DNA of 64,000 nucleotides from Streptomyces beigongshangae (GCF_019710745.1 NZ_JAHKJW010000047.1:1-64000), one strand, 5' to 3'. Numbered from the stretch's first letter, positions 8,707 to 20,800 are shown. Notes: generated from the sequence alone by a model not told the origin. Program-made: numbers and translations.

Positions 8707-9561
8707 ATGCCAGACGATGTCCTGCCGCAGACAGAAACCATCCGCACGCGTGCCGACGGCGGCGTTTTGTACGCGACGTTCGACGCCCCGCCTCTCAACC
8801 TGATCGGCCCGGAACTCGTCCGGGACCTGGTCCACCTCATCGGCCACCTCAACGGCTCCGCCCCGTTTCGCGCGGTGGTGTTCGACAGCGCCGACCCGGA
8901 CTTCTTCCTGCCGCACGTAGACCTGACGAAAGTCCCCGAATACACCGCCGAGGCCGCCAAGGCCGGCGGCCCCGGCGACGCCTCGCTCGGCATGCTCTAC
9001 CAGCGCCTGAGCCGCCTGCCGGTCGTCACCATCGGCAAACTGCGCGGGCGGGCCCGCGGGGCGGGCAGCGAATTCCTGCTCGCCTGCGACGTCCGCTTCG
9101 CCGCACGGGAGACCGCGATCCTGGGCCAGCCCGAAGTGGGCTTCGGAGCCCCGCCCGGCGCCGGCGCGGTGGAGCGCCTGGCCCGGCTGATGGGCACCGG
9201 CCGCGCCTTGGAGGCGCTTCTGGGCGCCGACGACTTCACCGCCGACCTCGCCGAGCGCTACGGCTGGATCAACCGGGCCGTGCCCGGCGCCGAACTTGAC
9301 GCCGTCGTTGACCGGTTCGCCCGTCGCGTGGCCGGCTTCCCCACAGACGCCGTCACCGCCACCAAGACGGCCGTCATCCGTGTCAACACGCCGTCCGACG
9401 ACGAGATCCGCGCCGCCGCCGTCGTCTTCCAGCACTTGGTCCGCGAAGGCGCAGTCGGCCCCCGCACCGCGTGGCTGTTGAAGAACGGCCTGCAGACGCG
9501 CAGCGAGACCGAACGGGAACTGGGCGAAGCGATGGCCACCATCACCCCCCACCACCCCTGA
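8707..9561 (+). CDS. Enoyl-CoA hydratase/isomerase-family protein
   Basis: A 284-residue crotonase-fold enzyme acting on an acyl-CoA or similar substrate in the cytoplasm. The two family acidic residues are present: Glu122 in GAGSEFLLACDV and Glu143 in GQPEVGFGAPPGAGAVERL. That keeps a hydratase-type reaction possible. The oxyanion-hole region around FFLPHVDL is somewhat divergent, so the exact reaction is open. ATG at 8707 is preceded by GGAGGAACTGAA. The gene is divergent from HxlR and 166 bp upstream of an alpha/beta hydrolase on the same strand. The three may form one small inducible catabolic or detoxification unit. Confidence 0.85.
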   Translation: MPDDVLPQTETIRTRADGGVLYATFDAPPLNLIGPELVRDLVHLIGHLNGSAPFRAVVFDSADPDFFLPHVDLTKVPEYTAEAAKAGGPGDASLGMLYQRLSRLPVVTIGKLRGRARGAGSEFLLACDVRFAARETAILGQPEVGFGAPPGAGAVERLARLMGTGRALEALLGADDFTADLAERYGWINRAVPGAELDAVVDRFARRVAGFPTDAVTATKTAVIRVNTPSDDEIRAAAVVFQHLVREGAVGPRTAWLLKNGLQTRSETERELGEAMATITPHHP

Positions 9562-9727
9562 TCAGCAGACTGCTTACCGCCCCTCCTGGCGACCGCCGAC
9601 ACGAAGCGCACCTTCGACGCCTCCGTGCCGCCCCCCTCGCAAGGATCCGGCAAGAGTCGCCCCTCCCCATGATCTGCAGTCGCCCAGCACAACGACGCCT
9701 GGCCGACTTCCTCGAAAGGTGTTCACG

Positions 9728-10642
9728 ATGACCGAGCGCATCGACGTACGCATCCCCCTTCCCGACGGCATCGAGCTGGCCGCCTGGCTGTTCCTTCCCG
9801 AGAACGCCGACGGGCCGCTGCCCGCCATCACCATGGCGCACGGCTTCGGCGGCACCCGCTACCACGGCATCGAACACATCGCCCGCCGCTTCAGCGAGGC
9901 CGGCTACGCCGTCCTGCTGCACGACCACCGCAACTTCGGCGACAGCGAAGGCACCCCCCGCCAGGACATCGACCCCTACCAGCAGATAGCGGACTGGCGA
10001 TGGGTGATCACCTACCTCGGCACCCGCGACGAGGTCGACGAACAGCGCATCGCCATCTGGGGATCCAGCTACGCCGGCGGCCACACCCTTGTCCTCGGCG
10101 CCACGGACCGCCGCATCAAGGCGGTCTACTCCCAGGTCCCCACGGTCAGCGGCTACGAGACCGGACTGCGCCGCGTACCCCCGCACGAGGTGCGCGCTCT
10201 GGACGAGCGGTTCAACCAGGACGAGCGCGACCAACTGGCCGGCAAGCCGCCCGTCTACGTGCCGTTCGTCGACGCCAACCCCGACCACCAGGCGGCCTAC
10301 CGCCAGCAGGGCGCCGTCGACTTCTACCTCAACTGGGCGCCGCAGGACAAGTGGACCAACGAGGTCACACTGCAGTCCAACCGCCGCGCCCGCGCCTACG
10401 AACCCGGCCAGTGGATCTCCCGCATCGCCCCCACCCCGCTGCTGATGCTCGTGGCCAAGGACGACGACGTCGCCCCCACCGACATCGCCCTCGACGGCTT
10501 CAACCGCGCCCGGGAACCGAAGAAGCTCGTCTTCATGGACGGCACCCACTTCTCCCCCTACGTCGAGCAGTTCGAGCTGTCCTCCTCAGTCGCGATCGAC
10601 TGGTTCGACACCCACCTCAAGCCCGCCGCGGACAAGCAGTAA
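9728..10642 (+). CDS. Alpha/beta hydrolase
   Basis: A 304-residue alpha/beta-hydrolase of the dienelactone-hydrolase/acetylxylan-esterase-like group. HGFGGTRYHG forms the oxyanion loop, the nucleophile elbow is WGSSYAGG (Ser114), a likely acid lies in AKDDDVAPTD, and the His lies in DGTHFSPY. The substrate is unknown. The ATG at 9728 follows GAAAGG (9714-9719) at good spacing. A second ATG at 9719 sits inside that ribosome-binding site and is less likely. No signal peptide is seen. It follows the crotonase gene and converges on the DNRLRE gene, with a strong terminator between. Confidence 0.85.
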   Translation: MTERIDVRIPLPDGIELAAWLFLPENADGPLPAITMAHGFGGTRYHGIEHIARRFSEAGYAVLLHDHRNFGDSEGTPRQDIDPYQQIADWRWVITYLGTRDEVDEQRIAIWGSSYAGGHTLVLGATDRRIKAVYSQVPTVSGYETGLRRVPPHEVRALDERFNQDERDQLAGKPPVYVPFVDANPDHQAAYRQQGAVDFYLNWAPQDKWTNEVTLQSNRRARAYEPGQWISRIAPTPLLMLVAKDDDVAPTDIALDGFNRAREPKKLVFMDGTHFSPYVEQFELSSSVAIDWFDTHLKPAADKQ

Positions 10643-10862
10643 GACCGGCCCGGCCTGACAGCGGACGGTGTTGTCACGTTGTTGGCTGTGTGACTGCCTG
10701 ACGCGTGTCGTGGTGTGGTGTGGTGGAGCCTGGTTCCGGGCTGTGTTCAGGCCGCGGTGGCGAGGCCGGCGAGTCCGGTGATGTGCTCCCAGATGGCGAA
10801 GCGTGGGGGCTTGGAGATGGCGGTGCCATCTGGCCTTCCGCGGTCACACCGGCGAGAGGGCT

Positions 10863-10906
10863 GCGATCTCCCGCTTCTCGGTAGGCAGGCGAGAAGCGGG
10901 AGACCG
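10863..10906. terminator. Bidirectional terminator hairpin
   Basis: TCTCCCGCTTCTCG (10867-10880) pairs perfectly with CGAGAAGCGGGAGA (10890-10903) across a 9-nt loop. GCG/CGC extends the stem on the outside after one mismatch. It lies between the convergent hydrolase (ends 10642) and DNRLRE gene (ends 10915), so it can end both transcripts. The DNA from 10643 to 10862 shows no gene. Confidence 0.8.
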
Positions 10907-10914
10907 CTGGCGTG

Positions 10915-13900
10915 TCAGCCGATGGCGATGCGGGTCTTCCAGTAGCTGGCGGGCGCGATGACCTCGGTGCCGGAGCCTGGGAGGACGGTTTTACCACCGG
11001 TGTAGAAGCGGACGGAGCCGTCGGAGCGTACGGTCCAGATGTCGGGAATGGCGTCTCCGTTGACGTCGGGTGTTCCGATGAGCTGGGGGATGCTGGTGCT
11101 GGACCAGCCGGCGGCGCCGTATTCGAGGTCGGCGCCTCCGGAGGAGGCGGCGCCGGATTTCAGCGAGTCCAGGTTGACGCCGCCGCCGCTTGCGGCGATT
11201 CCCTTGCGCAGCAGGAGGCGTGAGGAGACGTCGGTGCGGTAGATGAGGTCGGTGATGCCGTCGCCGCTGACGTCCTGGGCGGTGACTAGGTCGCGTTCGG
11301 TCCAGGTGGTGGCGGCGAGCCGTATGGCCTGGTCGATGGTTGCCCCGTGGTAGCCGATGAGGGCCCACAGTTCGTCGCCGATGGTGGCGAGGAAGTCGGT
11401 GCGCCCGTCGCCGGTGGCGTCGCCGGCGGAGATGATCTGGGTGAGGCTGGCGGGGCTGGGGGCGCCGTCGGGCAGCAGGATCTCGCGGCGTTTGTCGATG
11501 TTGACGGCGCCGTAGCCGTCCCCGGGGTAGACCCAGAGTTTGCCCTCGACACGCACGATGAGGTCTTGGAGGCCGTCGCCGCCGTAGATGTCGCCGTTGT
11601 GGGTGATCAGTGCGCCCTTGAAGTGCCCGGAGGGTGCGGCGACGAACGGTGGCAGATCGTCTCCGTTGGGGTCCTTGTTCGGGTTGGTGCGGTAGGCGCC
11701 GGACATGGAGTAGTCCAGGTCGCCGGATCCCTTGGCGAGATTGTCTGCGGTTGCCTGGGAGGGGTACAGGGAGAGGTTGCCGGCCTCGGTGACGGCCATC
11801 AGGTCGGCGAGTTTGTCGCCGGTGAAGTCCCCGGGGGCGTCGGCCTGGTCGCGGGGGGTGACGTAGAAGAAGTACTTCGTGGGCTGGGAGACGTTGCCCG
11901 CGCTGTCTACGGTCCTGACGTAGAGCACGTTGGGTCCGGCGGTGGGCGGTTTGGCGCCGGTGATGGTGGCGCTGGTGGTGGTGGGCGTTCCGGACGTGCG
12001 GTTCAGGGTGCCGGTGTAGGAGGCGGAGTTGAAGCCGTACTCGTAGCGCACGACATCGGTGTTGAGGGCGCGCACGGTGAAGGAGCCTGCGGTGCCGAAC
12101 TTCAGGGTGCTCCAGTTGGCGTCCTCGGCGTCGTTGCCGAAGCCGTTCTCGCTGCCGTCGGCGTTGGGGAAGTTGGTGGAGGAGACTTTGGGCGATTTGG
12201 GCGCGACGGTGTCCAGGACGAAGCGGCACGGTGTCTTGGCCGGGGTGTAGCCGGAGGTGGAGTTGGCGTCGTCGACGGCTCGCACCCGCCAGGAGTAGAC
12301 GGTGGCGTTGGTGAGCTTGCTGGTGGAGAAGTTGTCCGTTTTGCGCAGGGCGGTGTCCTTGTCGCCGCCCACGGAGACCTTTCCGGTGGACTTCAGCAGA
12401 TCGCCGGTGGTGTCCCACTTGCCCTTGGCCCACAGGTCGAAGTCGAGGTAGTCGAGGTTCTTGTCCTTGTCGGACGCGCGGGCGGTGAAGGTCAGATCAC
12501 CCGATCCCATACGCACGTACGGCTCGGTGGTGGTGCATTTGCCCTCGGGGCCGAGATCGAGCGACTTGGAGTCGACGGTCGGCTTGCGGTTGTAGATGAG
12601 CGTCAGGACGGGCCGGTCGTCCCCGTTGGCACGGAACTTCTTCCACGCGTACTGCGAGTGCTCGTCGCGGGCCCGCATTCCGAACGTGATCATGTCTTTG
12701 CCCTGGTCGGCCCGCTTCTGCGCGGCCTTCTTCACGTCGAAGTCCTCGTAGGCGTCGCGGCAGCCGGACTTGTAGCCGTGCGCGAAGCTCTTGGTCGCGA
12801 ACTTGTTGCCGTCGTGCAGCTTGGGGGCGTTCTTCCAGTTGGTGTGCGAGTTGATCTCGCCGGTGAGGTGCACGCTCATGGAGCGGGCACTGCACGACCA
12901 GGAGTACGTCTCGAGCACTTTCAGCTTCGCGCTGGTGATCTTCGTGCCCTTGAGGTCCTTGTCGAATTCGATGTTGAAGTAGGAGCGGGAGGTGCCCCAG
13001 GTGTCGGACTCGAAGCCGACACGGGCCTCGTGGGTGCCGCCCTTGTTGAAGCCCTTGCCGTTGTAGAAGGTGGCGTTGGGGTGGCGGCTGTAGGCGGTGG
13101 TCCAGTCCTGGGCGTGCTTTTTCACCGACGGGTCGATGAACACCGGATAGGTGGTGGCCGAGTCGGTGAGGAAGTCCTGGGCGGGGGTGATGAGCCAGTT
13201 CGTCCCGGACAGGTCGGTCTCGACGAGCTCGCCGCGCGAGTCGGGGGAGGGGCCGTCGAGCCCGGCCAGACCGAGGGTGGCCGAGGAGCCGGTTGGCGAG
13301 GGCGAAGGCGTCGGTTCGACCGGCGCGGTGGGCAGCGGTGACTCCTCCACGGTGGGCTCGGGGCCGTCGGTAGCCGCTGGCAGTGTCTCCGGGCTGGCGT
13401 CGGCCTGCTCGTCCGTCTCGATGAGTTCCTCGGTGGGGCTCGGAGTATCGCTGGGGGTGTCAGTGGCCGGGTCGGTGGGGCCGGGGCTCTCCGAGGTGGT
13501 CGGCTGGGCGGTGGCGCCGACGGTTCCATCGGTGACCGCCGGGGCGCCACTGCTGTCCCACATCAGCGGGGTGGGCGACATCGCCACCTCGTTGCCGTAG
13601 GCACTCTCGGCCACGACGATGCCCGAGACCGGGTCGAGCCGGAAGGTCAGGTCCTCGGAAGTGATGCCATACGACAGCTGCTTGGCCCGCGGATCAGCGG
13701 CGGCCTGCCGGTTCTTTAGCACTACCAACTGGCCGAAGCCTTCGTCGTCGGCGGTCAGGACCAGATCGGCGCCCGGAAAGATTTCCGGGTACAACGCCCT
13801 CGAACCATCGATGATCGGCGCGGGCACGGGGCCCGGCCAGGTGAGCTGGATGTCGTAGCCATCGACGGTCAACGTGACCAGCGGAGTTGCGGTCTCGGCT

Positions 13901-14406
13901 GTACCAGCACTCTTGAAATCCTTGACCAGGGAGACGCGGTGAGTGGCGCCACGGGATGAACGCTTTTGACCGTCACGTGTCTTGGAACCGGCCGAGAACA
14001 CCATGCGTACATTGGTGGCCCGAGGCTCGAAGCCTGCCTTGGTGCGGTGAAGGGTGTAGTCGATGTCCTTCCATTCATTGCCCACTTTGGTTCGAACCGG
14101 GGTGGAGTAAAGCTTCTTGGCGAGGAGACCGTCGGCGCGGGCCCAGGTGGTTGAGCGCGCCGTGCGCAGGGCGGTGACTTCGACGGACTTACCCGTCCTG
14201 GCTGCCTGCACGGCAGCTGCCGTCTCGCTGATCGGTTTCGTCTTCTGATCACCGTTCGTCGTGCCGCGCGTGCTTGCATCGTCCAGGCCCAGACCCACGA
14301 ACGCGATACCGGTGGCGGCGAGTGCAGCCGCCAGGACCGCAGCGGTAGTGCGGCTCCCGGGTGCGCGGTGCCAGCCGCGTCTTGTGCCCGTCTGGGTGCG
14401 CGTCAT
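10915..14406 (-). CDS. Secreted DNRLRE/FG-GAP protein, RHS partner (module A)
   Basis: An 1163-residue exported protein with an N-terminal hydrophobic signal at about 20-42 (AAVLAAALAATGIAFVGLGL). Next is a beta-rich region of about 50-290 that closely resembles the same region of the 59575-63345 protein. Then comes a Pro/Ser/Thr/Glu-rich linker at about 295-385 and a DNRLRE-type block with YPVFIDPSV and ETYSWSCSARSMSVHL. Fibronectin-like segments follow. The last 260 residues hold FG-GAP/VCBS-type calcium-binding repeats, for example DATGDGRTDF, DVSGDGITDL and DVNGDAIPDI. The gene is divergent from the module A RHS gene across 484 bp. Such proteins regularly neighbour RHS toxins in Streptomyces. 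A surface or carrier role is inferred, not shown. Confidence 0.82.
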   Translation of the reverse strand: MTRTQTGTRRGWHRAPGSRTTAAVLAAALAATGIAFVGLGLDDASTRGTTNGDQKTKPISETAAAVQAARTGKSVEVTALRTARSTTWARADGLLAKKLYSTPVRTKVGNEWKDIDYTLHRTKAGFEPRATNVRMVFSAGSKTRDGQKRSSRGATHRVSLVKDFKSAGTAETATPLVTLTVDGYDIQLTWPGPVPAPIIDGSRALYPEIFPGADLVLTADDEGFGQLVVLKNRQAAADPRAKQLSYGITSEDLTFRLDPVSGIVVAESAYGNEVAMSPTPLMWDSSGAPAVTDGTVGATAQPTTSESPGPTDPATDTPSDTPSPTEELIETDEQADASPETLPAATDGPEPTVEESPLPTAPVEPTPSPSPTGSSATLGLAGLDGPSPDSRGELVETDLSGTNWLITPAQDFLTDSATTYPVFIDPSVKKHAQDWTTAYSRHPNATFYNGKGFNKGGTHEARVGFESDTWGTSRSYFNIEFDKDLKGTKITSAKLKVLETYSWSCSARSMSVHLTGEINSHTNWKNAPKLHDGNKFATKSFAHGYKSGCRDAYEDFDVKKAAQKRADQGKDMITFGMRARDEHSQYAWKKFRANGDDRPVLTLIYNRKPTVDSKSLDLGPEGKCTTTEPYVRMGSGDLTFTARASDKDKNLDYLDFDLWAKGKWDTTGDLLKSTGKVSVGGDKDTALRKTDNFSTSKLTNATVYSWRVRAVDDANSTSGYTPAKTPCRFVLDTVAPKSPKVSSTNFPNADGSENGFGNDAEDANWSTLKFGTAGSFTVRALNTDVVRYEYGFNSASYTGTLNRTSGTPTTTSATITGAKPPTAGPNVLYVRTVDSAGNVSQPTKYFFYVTPRDQADAPGDFTGDKLADLMAVTEAGNLSLYPSQATADNLAKGSGDLDYSMSGAYRTNPNKDPNGDDLPPFVAAPSGHFKGALITHNGDIYGGDGLQDLIVRVEGKLWVYPGDGYGAVNIDKRREILLPDGAPSPASLTQIISAGDATGDGRTDFLATIGDELWALIGYHGATIDQAIRLAATTWTERDLVTAQDVSGDGITDLIYRTDVSSRLLLRKGIAASGGGVNLDSLKSGAASSGGADLEYGAAGWSSTSIPQLIGTPDVNGDAIPDIWTVRSDGSVRFYTGGKTVLPGSGTEVIAPASYWKTRIAIG

Positions 14407-14890
14407 CCGGCGAGTCCCCTATCTCCCCTTGGAACCGGCACATGACAGAGCGCTGCCGGGCTCGCCGATGATGACCTATGAGCACGCTGTCGTCACCCTT
14501 CGAAGATGCAGAGGCGAGGTGAGTCGATCGGCCGCATCTGCCGTACTCACAAGTGAGTAGCCACGCAGACGACCGCCTGGACATGGATCTATCACGGCTA
14601 CAAAACGCCACAAGACTGTCCGTAATACCCGTACGCGCGAGCTTATTTGTCATGGTAATTGATAAATTACGCGTTCAATGTCGCAAAATCTCAAAGGGAC
14701 GACTATCGACGCAAAGCAGGCAACCTCGTTGCTACTGACCGTTGCGTAACGTTACATGCAGTGATGATGATCACATCGGCTGAGTTGATCTAGCGCAAGT
14801 TCACGAGGGCGTCACAGAATCTGCGCATCTGATACGCCTTACGCGTGGTCCGAACCTGGTCCCGCTCCTAGTGGTCCGGGGGACCCCACC
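14407..14890. promoter_or_regulatory. Divergent promoter region of toxin module A
   Basis: A 484-bp gene-free region between two giant divergent genes, notably AT-rich for this DNA around 14600-14780. Two symmetric elements stand out: GTAATT(gata)AATTAC at 14655-14670 and the perfect palindrome GTAACGTTAC at 14746-14755. Either could be an operator coordinating the RHS protein and its partner. No convincing -35/-10 pair is assigned. The RHS GTG at 14891 is preceded by GGGGGA at suitable spacing. Confidence 0.5.
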
Positions 14891-17800
14891 GTGTTCGGTC
14901 GCCTTTCGCCTGCCCGGCGCCGCCGCGTGCGTCGCATGCGTACAGCTGTCGTCCCTGCCCTGGGAGCCGCTCTGCTGGTAGGTCTCTTGCCTACCCAGTC
15001 ACTGGCGCTGCCGCCCGACCCGGCCGCCGCTGAGCAGGGCCGCGAGACACTCGACCTTGAGACACTCGGCCAGGACAAGCCGATCTCTGGTGAGGCCTTT
15101 GAGCGGGACCTGGAGACCCTGAAGGTCGACGTCCCTGAGGACCTGGAACAGGCACCCGCCGGCACGGCGACGCCCCCACTGGCTGCGACCAGGACGGTCA
15201 GCTTTGGATCGACGGCAAGCGCGACGCAGGCCGCGACGGCATCTGGCATGGGCAGCGCTGCCCGGCAGGTCGACCTGACCCCAGTCGGTGACCTACCCGT
15301 CAGCCTTGGACAGGCTCCCGATCAGGCCGCTCCCACCGGCACCTGGCAGGTTTCCGTCGCTGCCCGCACTGAGCCGGTCTCGCAAGGTGTCGATGGCGCT
15401 GTCGTGACCGTTCAGGCTCCGGCGGCCGGTTCTGTGCCGGTCTCGGTTCAACTCGACTACGCCAAGTTCAAGAATCTTTACGGCGCCGACTGGGCCTCGC
15501 GCCTGCGCTTCGTCCAGTTCCCCGAGTGCTACCTCACCACGCCGGACGAGGAGGGGTGCCAGGCGTACGAAGAGCTGGAGACTGTCAACGACACGAAGTC
15601 CCAGTCGATCACCGCCACGGTCGACACGGCAGCGGACGGAACGATCACTCCGGCTGCAGCTGCGGCGACGGGTGCACCGGCGGCGTCCGCCGCTCAAGCG
15701 TCCTACCAGGTTTCAGCGAAGCCAGTGGCAGCCGCGGGTGACACTGCGGTCATCGGCGCCGTCGACTCCGGTGGCGGCGCGGGCGGTTCGTTCAAGGCCA
15801 CACCCTTGGCGTCCAACGGTAAGTGGGCGGCTGGCGGTTCAGCGGGCGCGTTCAGTTGGTCGTATCCGCTGACGGTCCCTGCGGCTCCCGCCGGACCGTC
15901 CCCCAATATCACCTTCGGCTACAACTCCCAGACGGTCGACGGACGCACGGCAGTCTCCTCTCCGCAAGCTTCCTGGATCGGCGAGGGCTGGAACTTCGAT
16001 CCCGGCCATATCGAGCGCCGCTACCGCGCTTGTCAGGACGACCGTAAGGCGCTGAATTCCGGCACGCCCAATAACACGGCCAAGGCGGACAAGACGTCCG
16101 ACCTGTGCTGGGCGTCCTACAACGCGGTGATGTCGCTGGGAGGCGCGACCACGGAACTGGTCCGCGATGCCGTTTCCGGCAGCAACCCGGAGACCGACAC
16201 CGAGATCTACAGACCCCAGCAGGACGACGGCAGCCGTATCGAGCGGCGTACCGGCGGCAGCAACGGTGACAACAACGGTGAGTACTGGATCGTCACGACC
16301 AAGGACGGCACCAAGTACTACTTCGGCCTTAACCAGGTCGGCGGCGGCCACACCGACACCAATTCCGTCTCCACGGTGCCCGTCTTCGGTAACCATCCCG
16401 GTGAGCCCTGCCACGCCAGCGTCTTCGCCGACTCGCGCTGCGGCGCGGGCAAGAAGCAGGCCTGGCGCTGGGGTCTGGACAAGGTCGTCGACGTGCACGG
16501 CAACGCGATGGTCGTCTCCTGGAAGCAGGAGAGCAACCACTACGCGGTGAAGGAGAAGTTCAAGTCTCCCGAGCAGTACGACCGCTATGCCTACCCGACG
16601 ACCATTGAGTACGGCATGCGCTCGGATCTGACCAAGCCGTCCGCGACGGTCGACTTCGGCGTCAAGCAGCGCTGCCTGAAGTCGGAGACGGCCTGCGATG
16701 CGGCGAACTTCGCCAAGACCGACGACCCGGGTGCCTACCGTCCCTGGTGGGACACGCCCGGCAACCTCAACTGCAAGTCGACGTCGAAGCTGTGCCCGGC
16801 CTTCCCGTCCTTTTGGACACAGATGCGCCTGGACACCGTGACGACGAAAGCCGCCCGCGCCGGCCAGAGCGGCCTGGGTAAGGTCGACACCTACACGCTC
16901 CACCAGTCCTTTCCCGAGGACTGGTACGACACCTCTCCCGGTCTGTGGCTGAACTCGATCACCCGCCGCGGCTTCGCACCCGGTGACACCACCGGCACCC
17001 TGCAGCACAAGGACGGGGTCAGCTTCGCCGAGTACTCGGTCGGCGCGACCTCACCCCTGCGGACCCGCCTCAAGGACCGCCAACTGCCGAACCTGGTCTC
17101 CAGCGGCCCGAGCGACCAGCGCCCCGGCTTCACCCGGCCCCGCATCGGCACCGTCGCCACCGAATACGGCGCCGACATCGAGGTCGAATACAAGGGCGGC
17201 TGCGCGAGTGAACCTGCCGAGGACAAGGGCAAGAACAACGGCACCTGCTACCCGATCCGCTGGTCTCCCGACGGCGACGAGAAGACGCCGGCGAAGGCGT
17301 GGTTCAACAAGTACGTCGTCGACTCGGTGACCGAGACCGACAAGGTCACCTCCCGCGGCAAGCCGGTCTACACGACGTACGACTACACGGACCCCGCGTG
17401 GACCAAGTCGGATGACGAGTTCACCCGCCAGGCCCTGCGCACGTACAGCGACTGGCGCGGCTACCGCAAGGTCGCAGTCACCAAGGGCAGTAAGTCCTCC
17501 TCTCAGCAAGGCGATCCGCAGTCCCAGTCCTACTCCGAAACCCGCTACTTCCTCGGCACAGGCGGTGAGGTCAAGGACTCCACGAACACCTACACGCTGC
17601 TCGCGGACGACGCTCCCCAGTACGCGGGGACAGCAGCGGAGAGCATCACCTATCTGAACTCCGACAAGCGGGTGCAGAAGCGCACTCTGAACTACCCCTG
17701 GTCCAAGCAGACCGCCTCCCGGGCAAGGGAAGCTGAGAACGGCACCGGCCTGGACCCGCTGCTCGCCCACCGCAGCGGCATCAAGCGCACGGACGAGATC

Positions 17801-20800
17801 CAGACGGTCGACAACAGCTGGCGAGCCGTCCGTACACTGACGACGTTCGAAGACACCTACGGACTGCCCATCCAGAGCGAAACAGCGGTGGTCAAACCGA
17901 GCGGCAGCAGCGAAATCCTGTCCGACCAGAGCTGCACCAAGACCTCGTACGTGCACAACACGTCGGCGTGGCTGATCGGACTGCCGAAGGAACAGCGCAG
18001 CACGGGGACGCCGTGTACGGGCTACGACGAGGCAAATCCGGCCACCAAACTCGTATCCGCGGTGCGCAACAGTTACGACGGCCTGGCCTACGGCGCGACC
18101 CCGACGAAAGGCCTCCTCACCGGTAGCGCAGGCGCTGACGGCGCCGGGACCTCGTACACGGCCGAGACGAAGAGCACCTACGATCCACTGGGCCGTATCC
18201 GCACCGTCACCAAGCCTGGCGCGGGCATGACAGAGACGCAGTACACCCCTGCCGACTCGGGCGGGCCGGTGACCTCGGTGAAGGTCATCAACGCCAAGAG
18301 CCATGCCGTCACCACGACCTTCGACCCCGGACGTGGCCTGGCGCTGACGGTCACCGACGCGAATGGACGCGTCACCCGCAACGAGTACGACGCCCTCGGG
18401 CGCATGGTGAAGGGCTGGTCACCCTCCCGCTCCTCGGACAGCAAGTCCCCGGATGTCGAGATCAACTACCAGGCAGCCATCGCCACCCCCGAGCAGACGC
18501 GCCCCGCCGCCGTCACGACCAGCACCCTCAAGGACGACGGCTCCTACAGCCGTCAGGTGACGGTCTACGACGGTCTCATGCGACAGGTCCAGTCCCAATC
18601 CGAGGCTCATGGGCCCGGCCGGATCATCACCGACATCACCTACAACGACCACGGGCTGCCCGACGAACAGACAGGCGCCTACCTCGCCAAGGGCGAACCT
18701 GCCACCGAACTGTTCGCTCCCCGCTCGAAGTCGCTGATTCCCAGCTGGGTCAAACTGCGCTACGACGGCCTGGAGCGCCAGGTCCGCCAGTCGACATATC
18801 ACGACGGCGACTACGTGTACGCGACGTACATCACGCACAGCGACACCAGCACATACGTGAACCCGGCCGGCTCAACCATTCCCCGGACCCGGACCTACAC
18901 CGACGCGCTCGGCCGCGTCACCTCCATCCGGCACTACAGCAACGACGACTCAGGCTCGGACAGCGGGCGCGTGACCGCCTACGAGTACGACGCCCGCGGC
19001 TACCGCACCAAGGTCACCGACCCGGCGAACAACGCCTGGACGTACACCTACGACGCCCGCGGCCGTATGACGTCCACCACCGACCCCGACGTGGGTAAAA
19101 CGGATACCGGCTACGACGACGCCGACCGGCCCAACAAGGTCACGGACGCCAAGTCCCGCACGACCTACACCGAATACGACGAACTCAGCAGGATCAAGTA
19201 CATCCGCGCAGGCTCCGCGACCGCCACGCCCGCCAAGTCGTTCACCTACGACACACTGCCCGGTGCGCTCGGTCAGCCCGTCGCCGCCACCCGGCACACC
19301 ACCAACGGCGACTACACCAACCGCGTCACCAGCTATGACACCGAATACCGGCCCACCGGCAGCGAGACGGTCATCCCGTCCAGCACGATGACCACCGGCC
19401 TGGCTGGCACCTACGCCTACGCCTACACCTACACCCCCACCGGCAAACCGCTGTCGACCACGCTGCCCCCCGTCGGCGGACTGGCGAAGGAGAAGGTCGT
19501 CACCCGCTACAACAGCGACGGCCTCGCCGAATCGACCTCCGGCCAGGACTGGTACGCCTCCGATGTGACCTACTCGCCCTACGGCGAAGCCCTGCGCACG
19601 GTCTCCGGCTCCCAGCCCAACCGGGTCTGGACGACGAACTTCGTCGACCCCCACACCGGCCGCCTCCAGCGCACGGTCGCAGATCGCGAAACCGCCAGCC
19701 CACACCGCATCACCGACAGCTACTACTCCTACGACGTCTCCGGCACCATCACCTCCAACGCCCGCAAACTGACCGAGGCCTCGGGCACGACGTGGGACAA
19801 CCAGTGCTACACGTACGACGTCATGGGCGAACTCGTCAACGCCTGGACGTCCAGTGTTGCGCCGGGCGGAAATGGCACAGGCTGCACGTCATCTGTCGGA
19901 ACGACCTGGGGATACCGCACCGACTTCGCCGCCTCCTCCGGACCAGTGACGGACGCACCGGATGCGGCGAGCGACGTGTCGAGCCCGGACGCATCATTGA
20001 CGGCGACCCTGACCGCAGCCGCCCCGGGCACGGGCACCGTGGCCAGCGGCGCCACGGCCTACCGCCAGTCGTTCACCTTCGACTGGCTCGGCAACCGGGC
20101 CGCCATGACCGAACACAACCCGGCCGACGCCACGAAGAATGTCAGCTACACCTACGGCTACGGCACCCCGCAGCCGCACACCATGAAGTGGATCAGCTCC
20201 ACCCCCTCCGGCAAGGACAGCAGCTACACCTACGACGCCGCGGGAAACACCGAAGGCCGAGACCTCCCCGACGCCACCCAGAACCTGACCTGGACATCTG
20301 AGAACAAACTCGACACCATCACCGACGACGGCAAGAAGACGACGTACGTCTACGACGCTGATGGCAGTCGCCTCTTGGAGAACTCACCCTCGGGCTCCAC
20401 CCTCTACCTGGGCGAGACCGAAGTGACCACCAACGCTTCCGGAACCATCACCCGCGCCTCCCGCACCTACACCCAATCCGGCGCCCCGGCCGTCACCCGC
20501 ACCACGACCAACAGCGCCACAACAGGCCACACCCTCACCGCGCTGCTCACCGACCACCTCGGCACGGCCAACACCACGGTCGAACTCACAGCCAGCCAGC
20601 CTGTCGTCCGTCGCGCTTTCAAGCCCTACGGCGAAATCCGCGGCACCAAGCCGACGGCGTGGCCCAACAAGCGCAGCTACCTCGGCGTCGGCATCGACGA
20701 CGAAGCCACCGGGCTGACCCACATCGGAGCCCGCGAGTACGACCAGAGCTCAGGCCGCTTCCTCTCAGCCGACCCGATCATCGATGTCGCCGACCCGCTG

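Noticed and set aside
11347-13341. A 664-codon plus-strand open frame
   Set aside because: It is antisense to the DNRLRE gene, with Gly/Val/Ala-rich low-complexity product typical of GC-rich mirror frames.
13151-13600. A 149-codon plus-strand open frame
   Set aside because: It mirrors the Pro/Ser/Thr-rich linker of the DNRLRE protein and has no independent support.
17051-18304. A 417-codon minus-strand open frame inside the RHS gene
   Set aside because: It is a mirror frame of the RHS coding sequence with no recognisable motifs and no ribosome-binding site.
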